A stretch of DNA of 64,000 nt from Marinobacter lipolyticus (GTDB lineage Bacteria; Pseudomonadota; Gammaproteobacteria; Pseudomonadales; Oleiphilaceae). The stretch spans positions 310,001 to 374,000 of the forward strand of contig NZ_QTKT01000003.1 in NCBI RefSeq assembly GCF_018424605.1, given 5' to 3'. The position numbers were made by a program, and so were the translations under genes. This document shows positions 21,979-31,053 of the stretch, piece after piece. The notes under the pieces were generated by a model, which had not been told where the DNA came from, searched no databases, and was given only the letters and a program-made list of their open reading frames with translations. Each line of letters begins with the position of its first letter. Positions within the stretch are counted from its first letter, which is position 1.

Positions 21979-22515
21979 TCAGGCCTGACGGCTCTCGTCA
22001 GACAGCGGTGCTAACCCGCCGGAGTGCAGATCAATCTGCTGCCAGGTCCGGTGAAGAATCAGCGCGTCGTTGGCCGCCCGGTGAACCGGCAGCCCGAGTT
22101 CCCTGATAACCTCCTGACGCACCGCCGACCAGTGGCGGACCTGCACCGAGTTCAGCAGCATGGAAATGGATTCCAGCTGGAACGCGGGAGTGACGCCGGC
22201 TACCCGGTAGAGCCGGTGGAGCCAGAAACTGTCGAAGGTCCAGGCGTCGCAGAAAACCTGGGCGGGCAGCAGCCTGTTCAGCTCCTCGGCCACGATGGCC
22301 ACCGGCGTACCCTCGGCCTCGAGGGTTTTGCGGTCAATGCCGTGAATCTGCTCCGCGTTGTCCGACCAGTCCTGCCAGAGCACATGAGGGCGGATCAGCC
22401 AGCTGTGCAGTTGGCCGTCGGGCAGGCAGATACCCACTTCGATCGGGTAACTGGCGATGAGATCAAGGCTGGAAGCCTCGAAATCGATGAACGCTGGGTG
22501 GAGTTCGGAATTCAT
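21979..22515 (-). CDS. DnaQ-like 3'-5' exonuclease
   Basis: A 178-residue protein of the DEDDh exonuclease superfamily. ExoI carries acidic residues in FIDFEASS, ExoII in CDAWTFDSFW, and ExoIII as HRAANDA (H and D). No polymerase or other domain is attached. It likely trims single-stranded DNA or RNA ends; the substrate is not inferable. It is a single gene, with its promoter facing away from queC. Confidence 0.8.
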   Translation of the reverse strand: MNSELHPAFIDFEASSLDLIASYPIEVGICLPDGQLHSWLIRPHVLWQDWSDNAEQIHGIDRKTLEAEGTPVAIVAEELNRLLPAQVFCDAWTFDSFWLHRLYRVAGVTPAFQLESISMLLNSVQVRHWSAVRQEVIRELGLPVHRAANDALILHRTWQQIDLHSGGLAPLSDESRQA

Positions 22516-22648
22516 TATTCCTGTATTTTTGTTGATGTGCCGTTGGCTGAGTTTACCCGCCCCCTAGTCAGGACGCGAACCTATCGTGTGATTCCACTGT
22601 TACAATATGCTCATCGAATGTAAAAACCCGATGACAGCCGCTGCTGAC

Positions 22649-22676
22649 TGGCGAAATGGCGAAATGGCGAAATGGA
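22649..22676 (+). repeat. tandem 8-bp repeat before queC
   Basis: TGGCGAAA repeated three times followed by a partial TGGA, directly upstream of the queC ribosome site (nine bases before the ATG). The unit length is not a multiple of three. Confidence 0.8.
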
Positions 22677-22684
22677 AAGAACCG

Positions 22685-23350
22685 ATGTCCGAAACCGTTG
22701 TAGTTATTTATTCCGGAGGGATGGATTCCTTCACTCTGTTGCATCTGGCGCGTGCCCGCGGCTACCAGGTTCATGCCCTGTCCTTCGACTATGGCCAGCG
22801 CCATGTGCGCGAGCTGGACTGCGCCCGTCAGGTGTGCGATGCCGCCGGAATTCCCCATAAAGTGATCGATATCCGTGCCCTGGGTGCGGTGATGGCCGGC
22901 TCGGCGCTGACCTCCGACGTTGAGGTGCCCGAAGGCCATTACGAGGAAGAATCGATGAAGGCCACGGTGGTGCCCAATCGCAACATGATTCTGTTGTCGC
23001 TGGCCACCGGTTACGCGGTCACCGCGGGTGCGAGTGCGGTGTGGTATGGGGCCCATGGCGGCGACCACGCGATTTATCCGGATTGTCGTCCGGAATTTGT
23101 CGAGAAAATGGACGCCGTATGCCGGGTCGCCAATTACCAGCCGGTGGCAATTGAAGCGCCCTTCATGGCCCTGGACAAGTCCGACATTCTGGCGCAGGGG
23201 CTGCAGCTGAACCTCGATTACAGCCAGACCTGGACCTGCTACAACGGCCGTGAACGGGCCTGTGGTGTCTGTGGCTCCTGCGTTGAGCGTCGCGAGGCGT
23301 TTGCCGCCCACGGCCTGACCGATCCCCTGCCTTATGAGGATGCGCGCTGA
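22685..23350 (+). CDS. queC: 7-cyano-7-deazaguanine (preQ0) synthase
   Basis: A 221-residue protein. It has the PP-loop ATP motif SGGMDS near the N-terminus and a C-terminal zinc cluster [27 protein letters not shown] is typical of the family. It converts 7-carboxy-7-deazaguanine to preQ0 using ATP and ammonia in queuosine synthesis. I chose the ATG at 22685 by homology; an in-frame ATG at 22607 would add 26 residues and read through the tandem repeat. Its stop overlaps the queE start (TGATG), so the two are translationally coupled. Confidence 0.95.
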   Translation: MSETVVVIYSGGMDSFTLLHLARARGYQVHALSFDYGQRHVRELDCARQVCDAAGIPHKVIDIRALGAVMAGSALTSDVEVPEGHYEEESMKATVVPNRNMILLSLATGYAVTAGASAVWYGAHGGDHAIYPDCRPEFVEKMDAVCRVANYQPVAIEAPFMALDKSDILAQGLQLNLDYSQTWTCYNGRERACGVCGSCVERREAFAAHGLTDPLPYEDAR

Positions 23351-24006
23351 TGTACCGGGTCAAGGAAGCGTTCTACACCCTGCAGGGCGAGGGTGCCCAG
23401 GCGGGCCGCGCCGCGGTGTTTTGCCGATTCAGCAAGTGCAATCTGTGGAACGGTCGTGAAAAGGACCGGGCGCAGGCCGTCTGTGATTTCTGTGACACCG
23501 ACTTCGTCGGCACCGATGGCCAGAATGGCGGCCGCTTTGACAGTGCCGAGGCGCTGGCGCGGCACATACGAAGTCTCTGGCCCGACGCGCCCGGACAACC
23601 CTATGTGGTCTGCACCGGTGGCGAGCCACTGCTGCAGCTCGACACTGAGCTGATAGCGGCCTTTCACCAGCAGGGGTTCGAGGTGGGTGTGGAAACCAAT
23701 GGCACCCTGCCGGCCCCGTCCGGTATCGACTGGTTGTGCGTCAGCCCCAAGGCTGATGCCCCGGTGGTGATTGAGCGTTGTGATGAGCTGAAACTGGTCT
23801 ATCCCCAGCCGAAGGCCATGCCGGAGCGTTTTGCGGATGTGCAGGCCAGACACTACTTCCTGTCACCCATGGCGTCACCGACAGCGCCGGAGGGCGGGTC
23901 GGATCCGGTCAAGCAGAGCAATACCCGCAAGGCAACCGATTACTGCCTGGCCCACCCACGCTGGCGCCTGACGCTGCAGATGCACAAGATTATCGGCATC
24001 GACTGA
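23350..24006 (+). CDS. queE: 7-carboxy-7-deazaguanine synthase
   Basis: A 218-residue radical SAM enzyme that makes 7-carboxy-7-deazaguanine from 6-carboxytetrahydropterin. The cluster-binding cysteines lie in CRFSKCNLWNGREKDRAQ and VCDFC. The spacing between the second and third cysteines is enlarged by an insert, as in the gammaproteobacterial QueE type. CTGGEPLLQ follows. It is coupled to queC by a one-base overlap. No queD or queF is in the window. Confidence 0.93.
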   Translation: MYRVKEAFYTLQGEGAQAGRAAVFCRFSKCNLWNGREKDRAQAVCDFCDTDFVGTDGQNGGRFDSAEALARHIRSLWPDAPGQPYVVCTGGEPLLQLDTELIAAFHQQGFEVGVETNGTLPAPSGIDWLCVSPKADAPVVIERCDELKLVYPQPKAMPERFADVQARHYFLSPMASPTAPEGGSDPVKQSNTRKATDYCLAHPRWRLTLQMHKIIGID

Positions 24007-24022
24007 TCCCCCTGGCCGCAGC

Positions 24023-25093
24023 TCAGGCGGTTGCGCCCATGCCGAAAGTGCGGGATTTCACCGCCGGTTGCAGCGCCTGGCTGCGATAGTGGCTGGGGCT
24101 GGTGCCGGTCCAACGCTTGAACGCCCGGGTGAAGTTGGCGGCGTCGGCGTAGCCCAGCGCGTCGGCAATCTGGCTGAGGTTCATGCCGGTATTGGTCAAC
24201 AGTTCCCCCGCCCGTTGCAGCCGTACATGATCAACCAGATTCTGGAAACTGGCCTGTTCTTCCTGCAAGCGGCGTTTCAGGGTGCGTTCGGAAACGAAGA
24301 GTGTGGCAGCGACCCTGGCCAGTTTCGGCGGAAACGGGTGGCTGGTCTCGATGACCCGTCGGACGCGGCAGGCAAAGCCGGCATCTGCAGTCAGCTGCTT
24401 CAGCGCCTCCTCGCATTTGGCCCGTGACGACGCGGCCAGCTGGGCGTCACTGAAGCGCACCGGCAGGTACAGTTGCGCGCGCGGGATGAGCAGCGCGTCC
24501 ACCGCCGAGTTGTACCTTACCGGCACCGGAATGTGCTGGCGGAAACGATGGAAATACGCCGGTTCGGCATGGCGGCGCAGTATGGCGGAGCCGGGCACCG
24601 GGGTACCGGTCAGTTGCGCGCCCATGGACACGCAACCGAACAGCATGGCGTCCATGATGAACCCCTGCAGCGGGCCGAGATCGACGCCACAGGACACGTT
24701 GAACAGCACGTTATCGCCTTCCTGTCGGCGCTCGACGTTCAGGTGCGGCGCCCGCAGGGTCAGATAGCGGGTCATCAGTTCCAGCGCTTCATCGAGGGAG
24801 CGACTGCTCATGACGGCGGTGCCCAGTGCGCCATGCAGCGGAAGCTTGAGCTCCCGCGCCAGCATGATGCCCAGCCCCGGCTCGCCGCTTTCAATAATCG
24901 CCCGGGTCACGAATTCGCTGGCCTGGGCCTGGCTGACTCGCAGATCGGTGGATTTCAGTCGGGCCGGATCAAGCCCTACCCGCAGCAGCAGAGCCCGTTC
25001 ATCCACTCCAATGGTGTTCAGCAGTTCCGCCAGCAGATGCAGGTAAATGGCCGGCATGCCCAGATCCTGAACCGTCGATACGGAGGCGCGCAT
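24023..25093 (-). CDS. AraC-family transcriptional regulator
   Basis: A 356-residue protein. The N-terminal half is the 'arabinose-binding-like' domain found in OruR/VirS-type regulators, and the C-terminal 100 residues hold two helix-turn-helix motifs (FPPKLARVAATLFVSERTLKRRL; NLSQIADALGYADAANFTRAF). It should bind DNA as an effector-responsive activator. The neighbouring alpha/beta hydrolase on the same strand, 122 bp upstream, is a possible target, as is a distant gene. The effector is unknown. Confidence 0.88.
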   Translation of the reverse strand: MRASVSTVQDLGMPAIYLHLLAELLNTIGVDERALLLRVGLDPARLKSTDLRVSQAQASEFVTRAIIESGEPGLGIMLARELKLPLHGALGTAVMSSRSLDEALELMTRYLTLRAPHLNVERRQEGDNVLFNVSCGVDLGPLQGFIMDAMLFGCVSMGAQLTGTPVPGSAILRRHAEPAYFHRFRQHIPVPVRYNSAVDALLIPRAQLYLPVRFSDAQLAASSRAKCEEALKQLTADAGFACRVRRVIETSHPFPPKLARVAATLFVSERTLKRRLQEEQASFQNLVDHVRLQRAGELLTNTGMNLSQIADALGYADAANFTRAFKRWTGTSPSHYRSQALQPAVKSRTFGMGATA

Positions 25094-25215
25094 GGTGTTT
25101 CCTCGTTGTGTTCTGTTCTTGTTATGTAAGGGAGCAACGTCTGACCCCGATTATGACCGTAACCCGGGGCCGGCCCCATGACTTCGCTGACGGGTCAAGA
25201 GGCCACGCAGGCCAA

Positions 25216-26103
25216 TCAGTGCTGGTGGCGTTCGATAAAGCCCGCCAGGGTGGCGGCCGAACGGCCGGGATTCTCCAGCATTGGCAGGTGCCCGACGCCA
25301 CGGAACACATGAATATCCGCCTGGGGGGTGGCGGTGCGGAACCAGTCAACGCAGCGCGTCGGCGTGATCACATCGCGGTCGCCCCACTGCACCTGCAGCG
25401 GTGGTGTGCCGGAGCCGAGGTAGCGGGCGGGCGCCAGTGCGTCGGCCAGCATGTCATCAAAAATATGGCGAAGGGCATCACGGCGCTGCAGCAGATCGGG
25501 TCCCAGCAGGCCGGTCATGGCCAGCCCCATGGCGGTGGGTTTGCCATTGCCGACGCTGTTGAACATGCGATAGACGCCGGCCCAGTCCCGGGGGATGAGT
25601 ATGTCGTCGCGATCGGATTCGAACGGCGCGTCGATGTCCACGCCATCGTGCTCGGGGATGCCGGCGCTGTTGAGCAGGGTGATCGAGCGCGGGGCCGGTT
25701 CCATGCGGTGGGCCAGTACCGCCGCGATGGCCCCGCCCATGGAACTGCCGGCCAGATGGATATTGTCTGTAGGGAAGGTAGCCAGCCAGTCCCGCAGCCT
25801 CAGTGCCTGGGCTTCATAGCGGTAGCTGGCGCCGGGGTGGTAGTCGCTTTCACCGAGCCCCGGTACGTCGGGGACAAGGATATGCCAGTCCCGGGGCAGC
25901 TTCTGTAACCACAACGCCCAGTTCTCCTTCATGGCCGCAAAGCCGTGTATCAGCAGCACGGTGGGCCGCGAGGGGCCTGGCGCGCCACGCTCAAGGTACA
26001 CGAGGCGATGGCCGTCGATCCGGGTTTCCCGTCTTTTTGCCTGCAGCAGCCAGCGTTGGCCGCTGCGTGCCAGCGGCCACAGATTGGGGGTCGGTAGGTT
26101 CAT
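25216..26103 (-). CDS. alpha/beta-fold hydrolase
   Basis: A 295-residue hydrolase. The oxyanion region is LLIHGFAAMKENW, the nucleophile elbow GSSMGG near residue 119, and the catalytic histidine in GVGHLPMLENP. A cap domain lies between. It resembles lipases or esterases of the triacylglycerol-lipase/haloalkane-type branch. No signal peptide is evident, although the N-terminus is amphipathic. The exact substrate is unknown. Confidence 0.82.
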   Translation of the reverse strand: MNLPTPNLWPLARSGQRWLLQAKRRETRIDGHRLVYLERGAPGPSRPTVLLIHGFAAMKENWALWLQKLPRDWHILVPDVPGLGESDYHPGASYRYEAQALRLRDWLATFPTDNIHLAGSSMGGAIAAVLAHRMEPAPRSITLLNSAGIPEHDGVDIDAPFESDRDDILIPRDWAGVYRMFNSVGNGKPTAMGLAMTGLLGPDLLQRRDALRHIFDDMLADALAPARYLGSGTPPLQVQWGDRDVITPTRCVDWFRTATPQADIHVFRGVGHLPMLENPGRSAATLAGFIERHQH

Positions 26104-26209
26104 GGTGCATTCCCGCAGTCGTTGAGTGGTTCCAGTGTACCCCTCAGAGGATGGCGGGCGATGGCTTTGCCGCCGGTTTACGGCGGCACCCGAGCAACCA
26201 GGCAGACGT

Positions 26210-27979
26210 TCAGAGGGCGAGATCGACGATCACCGGGTTGTGATCGGAGGATCGCCACGGTGACGCCGGAGAGGCGTTCTGGCGGTAACCCAGCGCTGGC
26301 GGCTCCTCCGCGTTGATGGCCCAACTCCAGGCGCCGAGCACCAGCGGCATCAGGCTGTCGGAGGCCAGGGCGTAGTCGAGGCTGCCGTTCCTGCCCTTGT
26401 AACGGTAAGTGGTCTGGGGGCAGCCGGCGTCGGTACAGGGGTGGAAGTGATGAACCAGGCTGGAAAAGCCGGCGTTGCGGAAGATCGTCAGCGGTGTTTC
26501 CCGGGCGTAGCTGTTGAGGTCACCGGTGATCAGCGTGCCGGCGGTCGAGGCTGGCGCAGGGTGGGTTGAAACCCATGCCACCAGCGCACGGGCGGCCTTT
26601 TCACGACGATCACTGAAACACCCCTGGCCATCCTGTTGATCCCGGTTGCGCCCGCGGGCGCCGTGACAGGCCTTTGATTTCAGGTGAGGGACGATGATCT
26701 GCACGCCGCGCTCGCTACCGAGCGGCCGCAAGGTCTGGGCCAGAGGCCGCCTGCCCTGCTTCTGGAAAGGACCGGATGCCAGGTGCGAGGCCTGGCCGTC
26801 GGGTTCAACCCGGTCTGTCCGGTACAGCAATGCGGTACGGATAGCGTCCGTGCCACTGGACGCCCAGGCGCGAATGGCGCGCCACTGCGGACCCAGTGCC
26901 TGAGCGAGCCGAAGCAGTGCGCTGTGCTCACCATGGCCGTCGTTCTCCAGCTCAGCCACTGCGATAACGTCGGGGTCCGGTAGCGTGAGGGCGGCGATCA
27001 ATCGCTGCGACTGGCGCTGAAACTGCTCGAGGGTGCGGGCGCCCCGGTCCGTGGGAAAACCCTGACCACGGCCGTTGCCATTGAAATAGTTCTCGAGATT
27101 GAGAAAAAGCACCCGCAGCGTGGCGTCGGTGTGCCGGGGCGGCGGTGGCTTGCGAGGGTTGTCCCGGTGGAACGCCGGGCCGGCCGTCGGTTGCAGCCGC
27201 CAGGCGCCAAAGCGATAGTCGAGTACGCCCTCGAGTCCGGAGAGGGTGTCGCCGGTCCGGACGGTGTTGTCCAGTGCCAGAGCTGGCGTGGGCCAGGGGG
27301 TTGGATCGGGATGGCGCACGCCGCGGTTGTCGTCCAGCACCAGGCGATGACGGTCTTGCTGCTGCGACAGCGCAGCGGCCGCCGGTCCCGGTGGCAGGAT
27401 CTCGGTCGGGATGGTCTGGGTGGCCGCCGCCAGGGTCAGCTCGCCGTATTGCGCCAGCTGATAGCTGTCGATCACCGTGAGCCGGTTGCTGACCCGCACC
27501 CGCATGTTTTCCAGCCGTTCGGGGGGCGAATCACCGGCGGGCCAGGGCAGGCGGATGCTGACCGGTTGCGGTAGCGCCGAGGGCCCGCAATCGCGCACAA
27601 ACCGGACATCGGTCAGCTCGGTAAGATCGTGGAACTCCTTGACCCGGCCGCGCACCCGCACCCGGTGACCGGGTTTGCCAGCATTGAGGCCGGTGTGGAT
27701 AAACAGGGCTTCGGAAGTTGCAGGCAGCTGGTCGGTTTCGTCGTCGGCCTGCTGCAGGTAAAACCCGCGGAAGCCGCCGGCGTGTCGGGAATCGAGGGTG
27801 ATGATGCCCTCGACGCTGACGTCGGTGCCCGCCAATAGCGAGCGCGCCCCGCTGCCCTGCACCTCAGCAATCGGGGTGGCGGGGCTATGGCATTCCTCAG
27901 CCGCCGCCGATCCGGTGCAAGCGGCAAGGGCGGTGGCGAGGAAAGCGACGGTTAGCGGGCTGGCGGTATAGGCGGTCAC
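26210..27979 (-). CDS. secreted ExeM/NucH-family endonuclease
   Basis: A 589-residue protein with an N-terminal signal peptide (TVAFLATALAACTGSAAA), an OB-like/lamin-type region (about 30-270) and a C-terminal endonuclease/exonuclease/phosphatase domain. That domain holds RVLFLNLENYFNG, VAELENDGHGEHS, ITGDLNSYARETP and a final SDHNPVIVDLAL, which carry the metal and catalytic residues. Family members degrade extracellular DNA. The start is a GTG with a weak ribosome site. A WYL-type regulator on the same strand ends 10 bp away, so the two may be one transcript. Confidence 0.88.
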   Translation of the reverse strand: MTAYTASPLTVAFLATALAACTGSAAAEECHSPATPIAEVQGSGARSLLAGTDVSVEGIITLDSRHAGGFRGFYLQQADDETDQLPATSEALFIHTGLNAGKPGHRVRVRGRVKEFHDLTELTDVRFVRDCGPSALPQPVSIRLPWPAGDSPPERLENMRVRVSNRLTVIDSYQLAQYGELTLAAATQTIPTEILPPGPAAAALSQQQDRHRLVLDDNRGVRHPDPTPWPTPALALDNTVRTGDTLSGLEGVLDYRFGAWRLQPTAGPAFHRDNPRKPPPPRHTDATLRVLFLNLENYFNGNGRGQGFPTDRGARTLEQFQRQSQRLIAALTLPDPDVIAVAELENDGHGEHSALLRLAQALGPQWRAIRAWASSGTDAIRTALLYRTDRVEPDGQASHLASGPFQKQGRRPLAQTLRPLGSERGVQIIVPHLKSKACHGARGRNRDQQDGQGCFSDRREKAARALVAWVSTHPAPASTAGTLITGDLNSYARETPLTIFRNAGFSSLVHHFHPCTDAGCPQTTYRYKGRNGSLDYALASDSLMPLVLGAWSWAINAEEPPALGYRQNASPASPWRSSDHNPVIVDLAL

Positions 27980-27988
27980 CCGGTGAGT

Positions 27989-28894
27989 CTAGCAAAGCCC
28001 TGCCACGGCTTTCACCGCTTTATGCTGACGAGGGCTGCCAAGATGGACCTGCTCGGGGTTGGCCAGCTCCAGTTGCTGGATCAGCGGGTCCGGGTGCGGG
28101 GCGTCCATCGACACCCCCAGATTGGAGAGCAAATAGGGGGCCAGGGCCGCCCGCGTGGTCAGTTCCAGGCGATGGTCGGTCATGCCGTAATCGGTCGCAA
28201 TGATGTCGCGGCAGTCCCGGCTCAGGCGGCTGTCCGGCGCCAGCACCAGCGTGAGTTCACGGTTCCATTCATCGTCCTGGTGCACCGTGTGGCGCGCCCG
28301 CTGGCGCACCACGTCAGGTTCGCCGCGGAAACGGCTGAGCGCAAAGTCGCGGTAACCGCCGGTGGTTTCGCACCAGGCCCGCACATGCCAGTTCCGGCCC
28401 ACGCAGACCAGTGTATGGGGCTCCAGGACCCGCTGGCTGATGCCAGACTGGGACAGCGACGCATACCCCACGCGCAGTTGACGGCCATGGCGTGTGGCGG
28501 TGACCACGGCACGCATCACGGCGGGCTGCACCACCCGGTGCGGCCCCTGGATCACCGTGCTGTCCGGCAGGCTGATGTTGAGGGATTCAAAGGTGTCGCT
28601 CAGGTGTTCCTGGCGCGCCAGCAGATCCAGATACTCGCTGGCGTGGCCGCGGGTGACGACGGGCCGGAAGTCGGACGCCGGCACGTAACCTTTCAGGTGC
28701 CGGTCATAGATCAGGTTGTCGGGCGCAAGCTCCCGCAGGTAGGTATTGATGTCCTTGGAGGCCTGCTGCCGACCAATGCCAAAGCTGTGACAGATGTGGT
28801 TGGTCGTCAGCCGTCCTTCCCACAGGGCAATAATCTCAATCAGGCGGTAGCGAAGCAGCAGATCCCACCGGATGGGCCAGTCCGTTTTTTTCAT
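27989..28894 (-). CDS. WYL-domain transcriptional regulator
   Basis: A 301-residue protein with an N-terminal winged helix (RYRLIEIIALWEGRLTTNHICHSFGIGRQQASKDI) and a WYL ligand domain followed by a C-terminal extension. This layout matches stand-alone repressors of the BrxR/CapW kind, which are often tied to phage defence. No defence genes are present here; the adjacent gene on the same strand is a secreted nuclease. An in-frame GTG at 28903 is an alternative start. Confidence 0.78.
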   Translation of the reverse strand: MKKTDWPIRWDLLLRYRLIEIIALWEGRLTTNHICHSFGIGRQQASKDINTYLRELAPDNLIYDRHLKGYVPASDFRPVVTRGHASEYLDLLARQEHLSDTFESLNISLPDSTVIQGPHRVVQPAVMRAVVTATRHGRQLRVGYASLSQSGISQRVLEPHTLVCVGRNWHVRAWCETTGGYRDFALSRFRGEPDVVRQRARHTVHQDDEWNRELTLVLAPDSRLSRDCRDIIATDYGMTDHRLELTTRAALAPYLLSNLGVSMDAPHPDPLIQQLELANPEQVHLGSPRQHKAVKAVAGLC

Positions 28895-29190
28895 AACAGG
28901 CACTCACGGGTTTGGTGAATAGCTGGAATAATGTTAACCGCTCGTTGCCGGCAGGTCTGTTACGTCACCTTAATGTAAAACAATGTCAAAAGCAGCCGTG
29001 ACGCGCTCCCCGGCGCCATAAATGTGACTCTGTGCGCGGCGGTGATTGTGGCAAGTGCGTAGTGGTCAGCCGCCAGCCCGGCTGGTCTAATGCGCGGTCG
29101 GCAAACTCCGGCCTGCGCTGCTATGTTTTGTCACAGTCACCTTTTGGCACAACCCGCGAACCGAACTCCCTAAAGTCCGGAGCTGTATCG

Positions 29191-30477
29191 ATGACCCGCA
29201 TGGTCGCCTCTCTCTCTGCATTGATTCTGAGCATCATTCTGCTGGTCAGTGGTAACGCGTTCCTGATGACGCTGCTGGGTATCCGCCTCAGTATCGAATC
29301 GGTACCGGCAGACATCATCGGCTGGGTGCTGGTGTGTTACTCCATCGGCTTCGTGCTCGGCACCCTCTACGCCCAGAAAATCATTGCCCGGGTTGGCCAT
29401 ATCCGCACCTTCGCCGTGTTTGCGGCCGCTGCCGCGGTGGCGTCGCTGATGTATCCGATGGCGGTGTCGATGATCTTCTGGGCGTTTTTGCGGGTGTTGT
29501 CGGGATTCAGTATCGCCGGCGTGCTGGTGGTCATTGAGAGCTGGTTCAGCAGCCGGGCCACCAACGACAACCGCGGCGCGTTGTTTGCTATCTACCAGAT
29601 TGTGTTCTATCTGTCCGCCGCCGGTGGGCAGCTGGTGGTGAACATCGGCGACCCGGCCAACTTCATGCCGTTTTCCATCGCCGCCATGCTGCTGGTGCTG
29701 GCGCTGATTCCGCTGTCGCTGACGCGAATGGAAGCGCCGGTCATCGAACAGGCCGAGCGCATGTCGATCTTCAAACTGGCACGGGAGTCGTTCACCGGGG
29801 TGGCCGGCGCCCTGATCTGTGGCGTACTGATCGGCTCGTTCTACGCGCTGGGCCCGGTGTACGCCACCATGGTGGGGCTGGATGTGGCCCGCACTTCCAC
29901 CTTTATGGCCAGTGCCATTGTGGCGGCCATGCTGCTGGCCTGGCCCCTCGGGCTTTTGTGTGACAGCTTCGATCGCCGCCGGGTGATGTTCTGGATTGCA
30001 GTGACCGCGGCCACCGCCGCGGTGCTGGTGGGCGTGCTCGGTGCCGAGCGGTTATGGTTGCTGACCATTCTGGTGGGTCTGTTTACCGGGCTGTCGGCCA
30101 CGGTCTACCCGGTTGCGGTGGCCATCACCAACGACCGGATGGAAAGCAACCGGATTGTGGCTGCCAGCGCTACCCTGCTGCTGAGCTACGGCGTTGGCAG
30201 CGTGATCGGGCCGATTGTGATGGCCGAGCTGGTCAGTCAGCTGGGACCGCGCGGCCTGTTTCTGGGCAACGCCGGCTTCCTGCTGGTACTGGCGGTTGTG
30301 ACCAGCTACCGCATCAGTCACACCGACGATGTGGCGGTGGCGGATCAGGAGCACTTTGTGCCGGCCATGCCGGAGTCTTCCGTGGTGCTGACCGAGCTCG
30401 ATCCTCGCAACGAATCGTTCCATGAATCCCCGGAAGTGGTGGAGATGAAGGAAGAAGAGTTGCGGCAGGCGGGCTGA
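29191..30477 (+). CDS. MFS transporter
   Basis: A 428-residue protein with about twelve membrane segments and the conserved loop sequence after segment 2 (YAQKIIARVGHIRTF). It resembles the YcaD-like group of major facilitator permeases. The last 50 residues are an acidic cytoplasmic tail rich in Glu. I chose the ATG at 29191 (GGAG nine bases before), since upstream sequence reads as noncoding. The substrate is unknown. It diverges from the WYL gene across 296 bp. Confidence 0.85.
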   Translation: MTRMVASLSALILSIILLVSGNAFLMTLLGIRLSIESVPADIIGWVLVCYSIGFVLGTLYAQKIIARVGHIRTFAVFAAAAAVASLMYPMAVSMIFWAFLRVLSGFSIAGVLVVIESWFSSRATNDNRGALFAIYQIVFYLSAAGGQLVVNIGDPANFMPFSIAAMLLVLALIPLSLTRMEAPVIEQAERMSIFKLARESFTGVAGALICGVLIGSFYALGPVYATMVGLDVARTSTFMASAIVAAMLLAWPLGLLCDSFDRRRVMFWIAVTAATAAVLVGVLGAERLWLLTILVGLFTGLSATVYPVAVAITNDRMESNRIVAASATLLLSYGVGSVIGPIVMAELVSQLGPRGLFLGNAGFLLVLAVVTSYRISHTDDVAVADQEHFVPAMPESSVVLTELDPRNESFHESPEVVEMKEEELRQAG

Positions 30478-30553
30478 ACGGCCTGCCTTTCGGTTTTCAC
30501 CCATTTTGATTCCGTCTTCACATCTGTTTTTATCTCAATGGTTAGCTTACTAT

Positions 30554-30567
30554 TGTTAGCATTAACA
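30554..30567. promoter_or_regulatory. candidate operator before marR
   Basis: The palindrome TGTTA-N4-TAACA, 30 bp before the MarR-type start codon, in an AT-rich stretch. GTTAGC occurs at 30541 and again at 30555. MarR proteins often autoregulate from such sites; the assignment is by position only. Confidence 0.4.
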
Positions 30568-30597
30568 GTTTATTAGTTCCTGACCGGAGTTCAGACC

Positions 30598-31023
30598 ATG
30601 AGAGATCAGTTCCCCTTTGCGGTTGCCCGGGTAACCCGTCGCTGGCGCAAGCTGCTGGATGAACGCCTGAAAGATCTGGGGGTAACCCAGGCGCGCTGGA
30701 CCACCATGGTCTACCTGCAACAGGGCGGCGAAGGGCTGACCCAGCGCGAGCTGGCCAGCCTGATGGCGATCGAGAACCCCACGCTGGTGCGCCTGCTGGA
30801 CAGCCTCGAGCAACAGAAGCTGATCGAACGCCGGCCCTGCCCCAACGACCGCCGGGCGCGACGCCTGCACCTGACCGACAACGGCCGGGCGTTTATGGAC
30901 GATCTCACCGAGCGCGCGGCGAAACTGCGCGAACAGATGCTTGATGGCGTTGCGGATGACGACATCGAAGTTGCCATCAAGGTCTTCCACAAGATCATGG
31001 AAAACGCCGAAAAGCAGAAGTAA
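30598..31023 (+). CDS. MarR/SlyA-family transcriptional regulator
   Basis: A 141-residue winged-helix regulator with the MarR signature GLTQRELASLMAIENPTLVRLLDSLEQQKLIER and the wing PNDRRARRLHLTDNG. The start follows CCGGAGTTCAGACC. A DHA2-type exporter begins 30 bp downstream, the usual pairing of a MarR repressor with a multidrug efflux pump. A palindrome upstream could be its operator. Confidence 0.9.
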   Translation: MRDQFPFAVARVTRRWRKLLDERLKDLGVTQARWTTMVYLQQGGEGLTQRELASLMAIENPTLVRLLDSLEQQKLIERRPCPNDRRARRLHLTDNGRAFMDDLTERAAKLREQMLDGVADDDIEVAIKVFHKIMENAEKQK

Positions 31024-31053
31024 TGCCATGCGTCCCCGACAGGAGCCTTTGCC

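Noticed and set aside
22560-22684. preQ1 riboswitch before queC
   Set aside because: I looked for the compact preQ1 pseudoknot motifs and found none; only the 8-bp tandem repeat is present.
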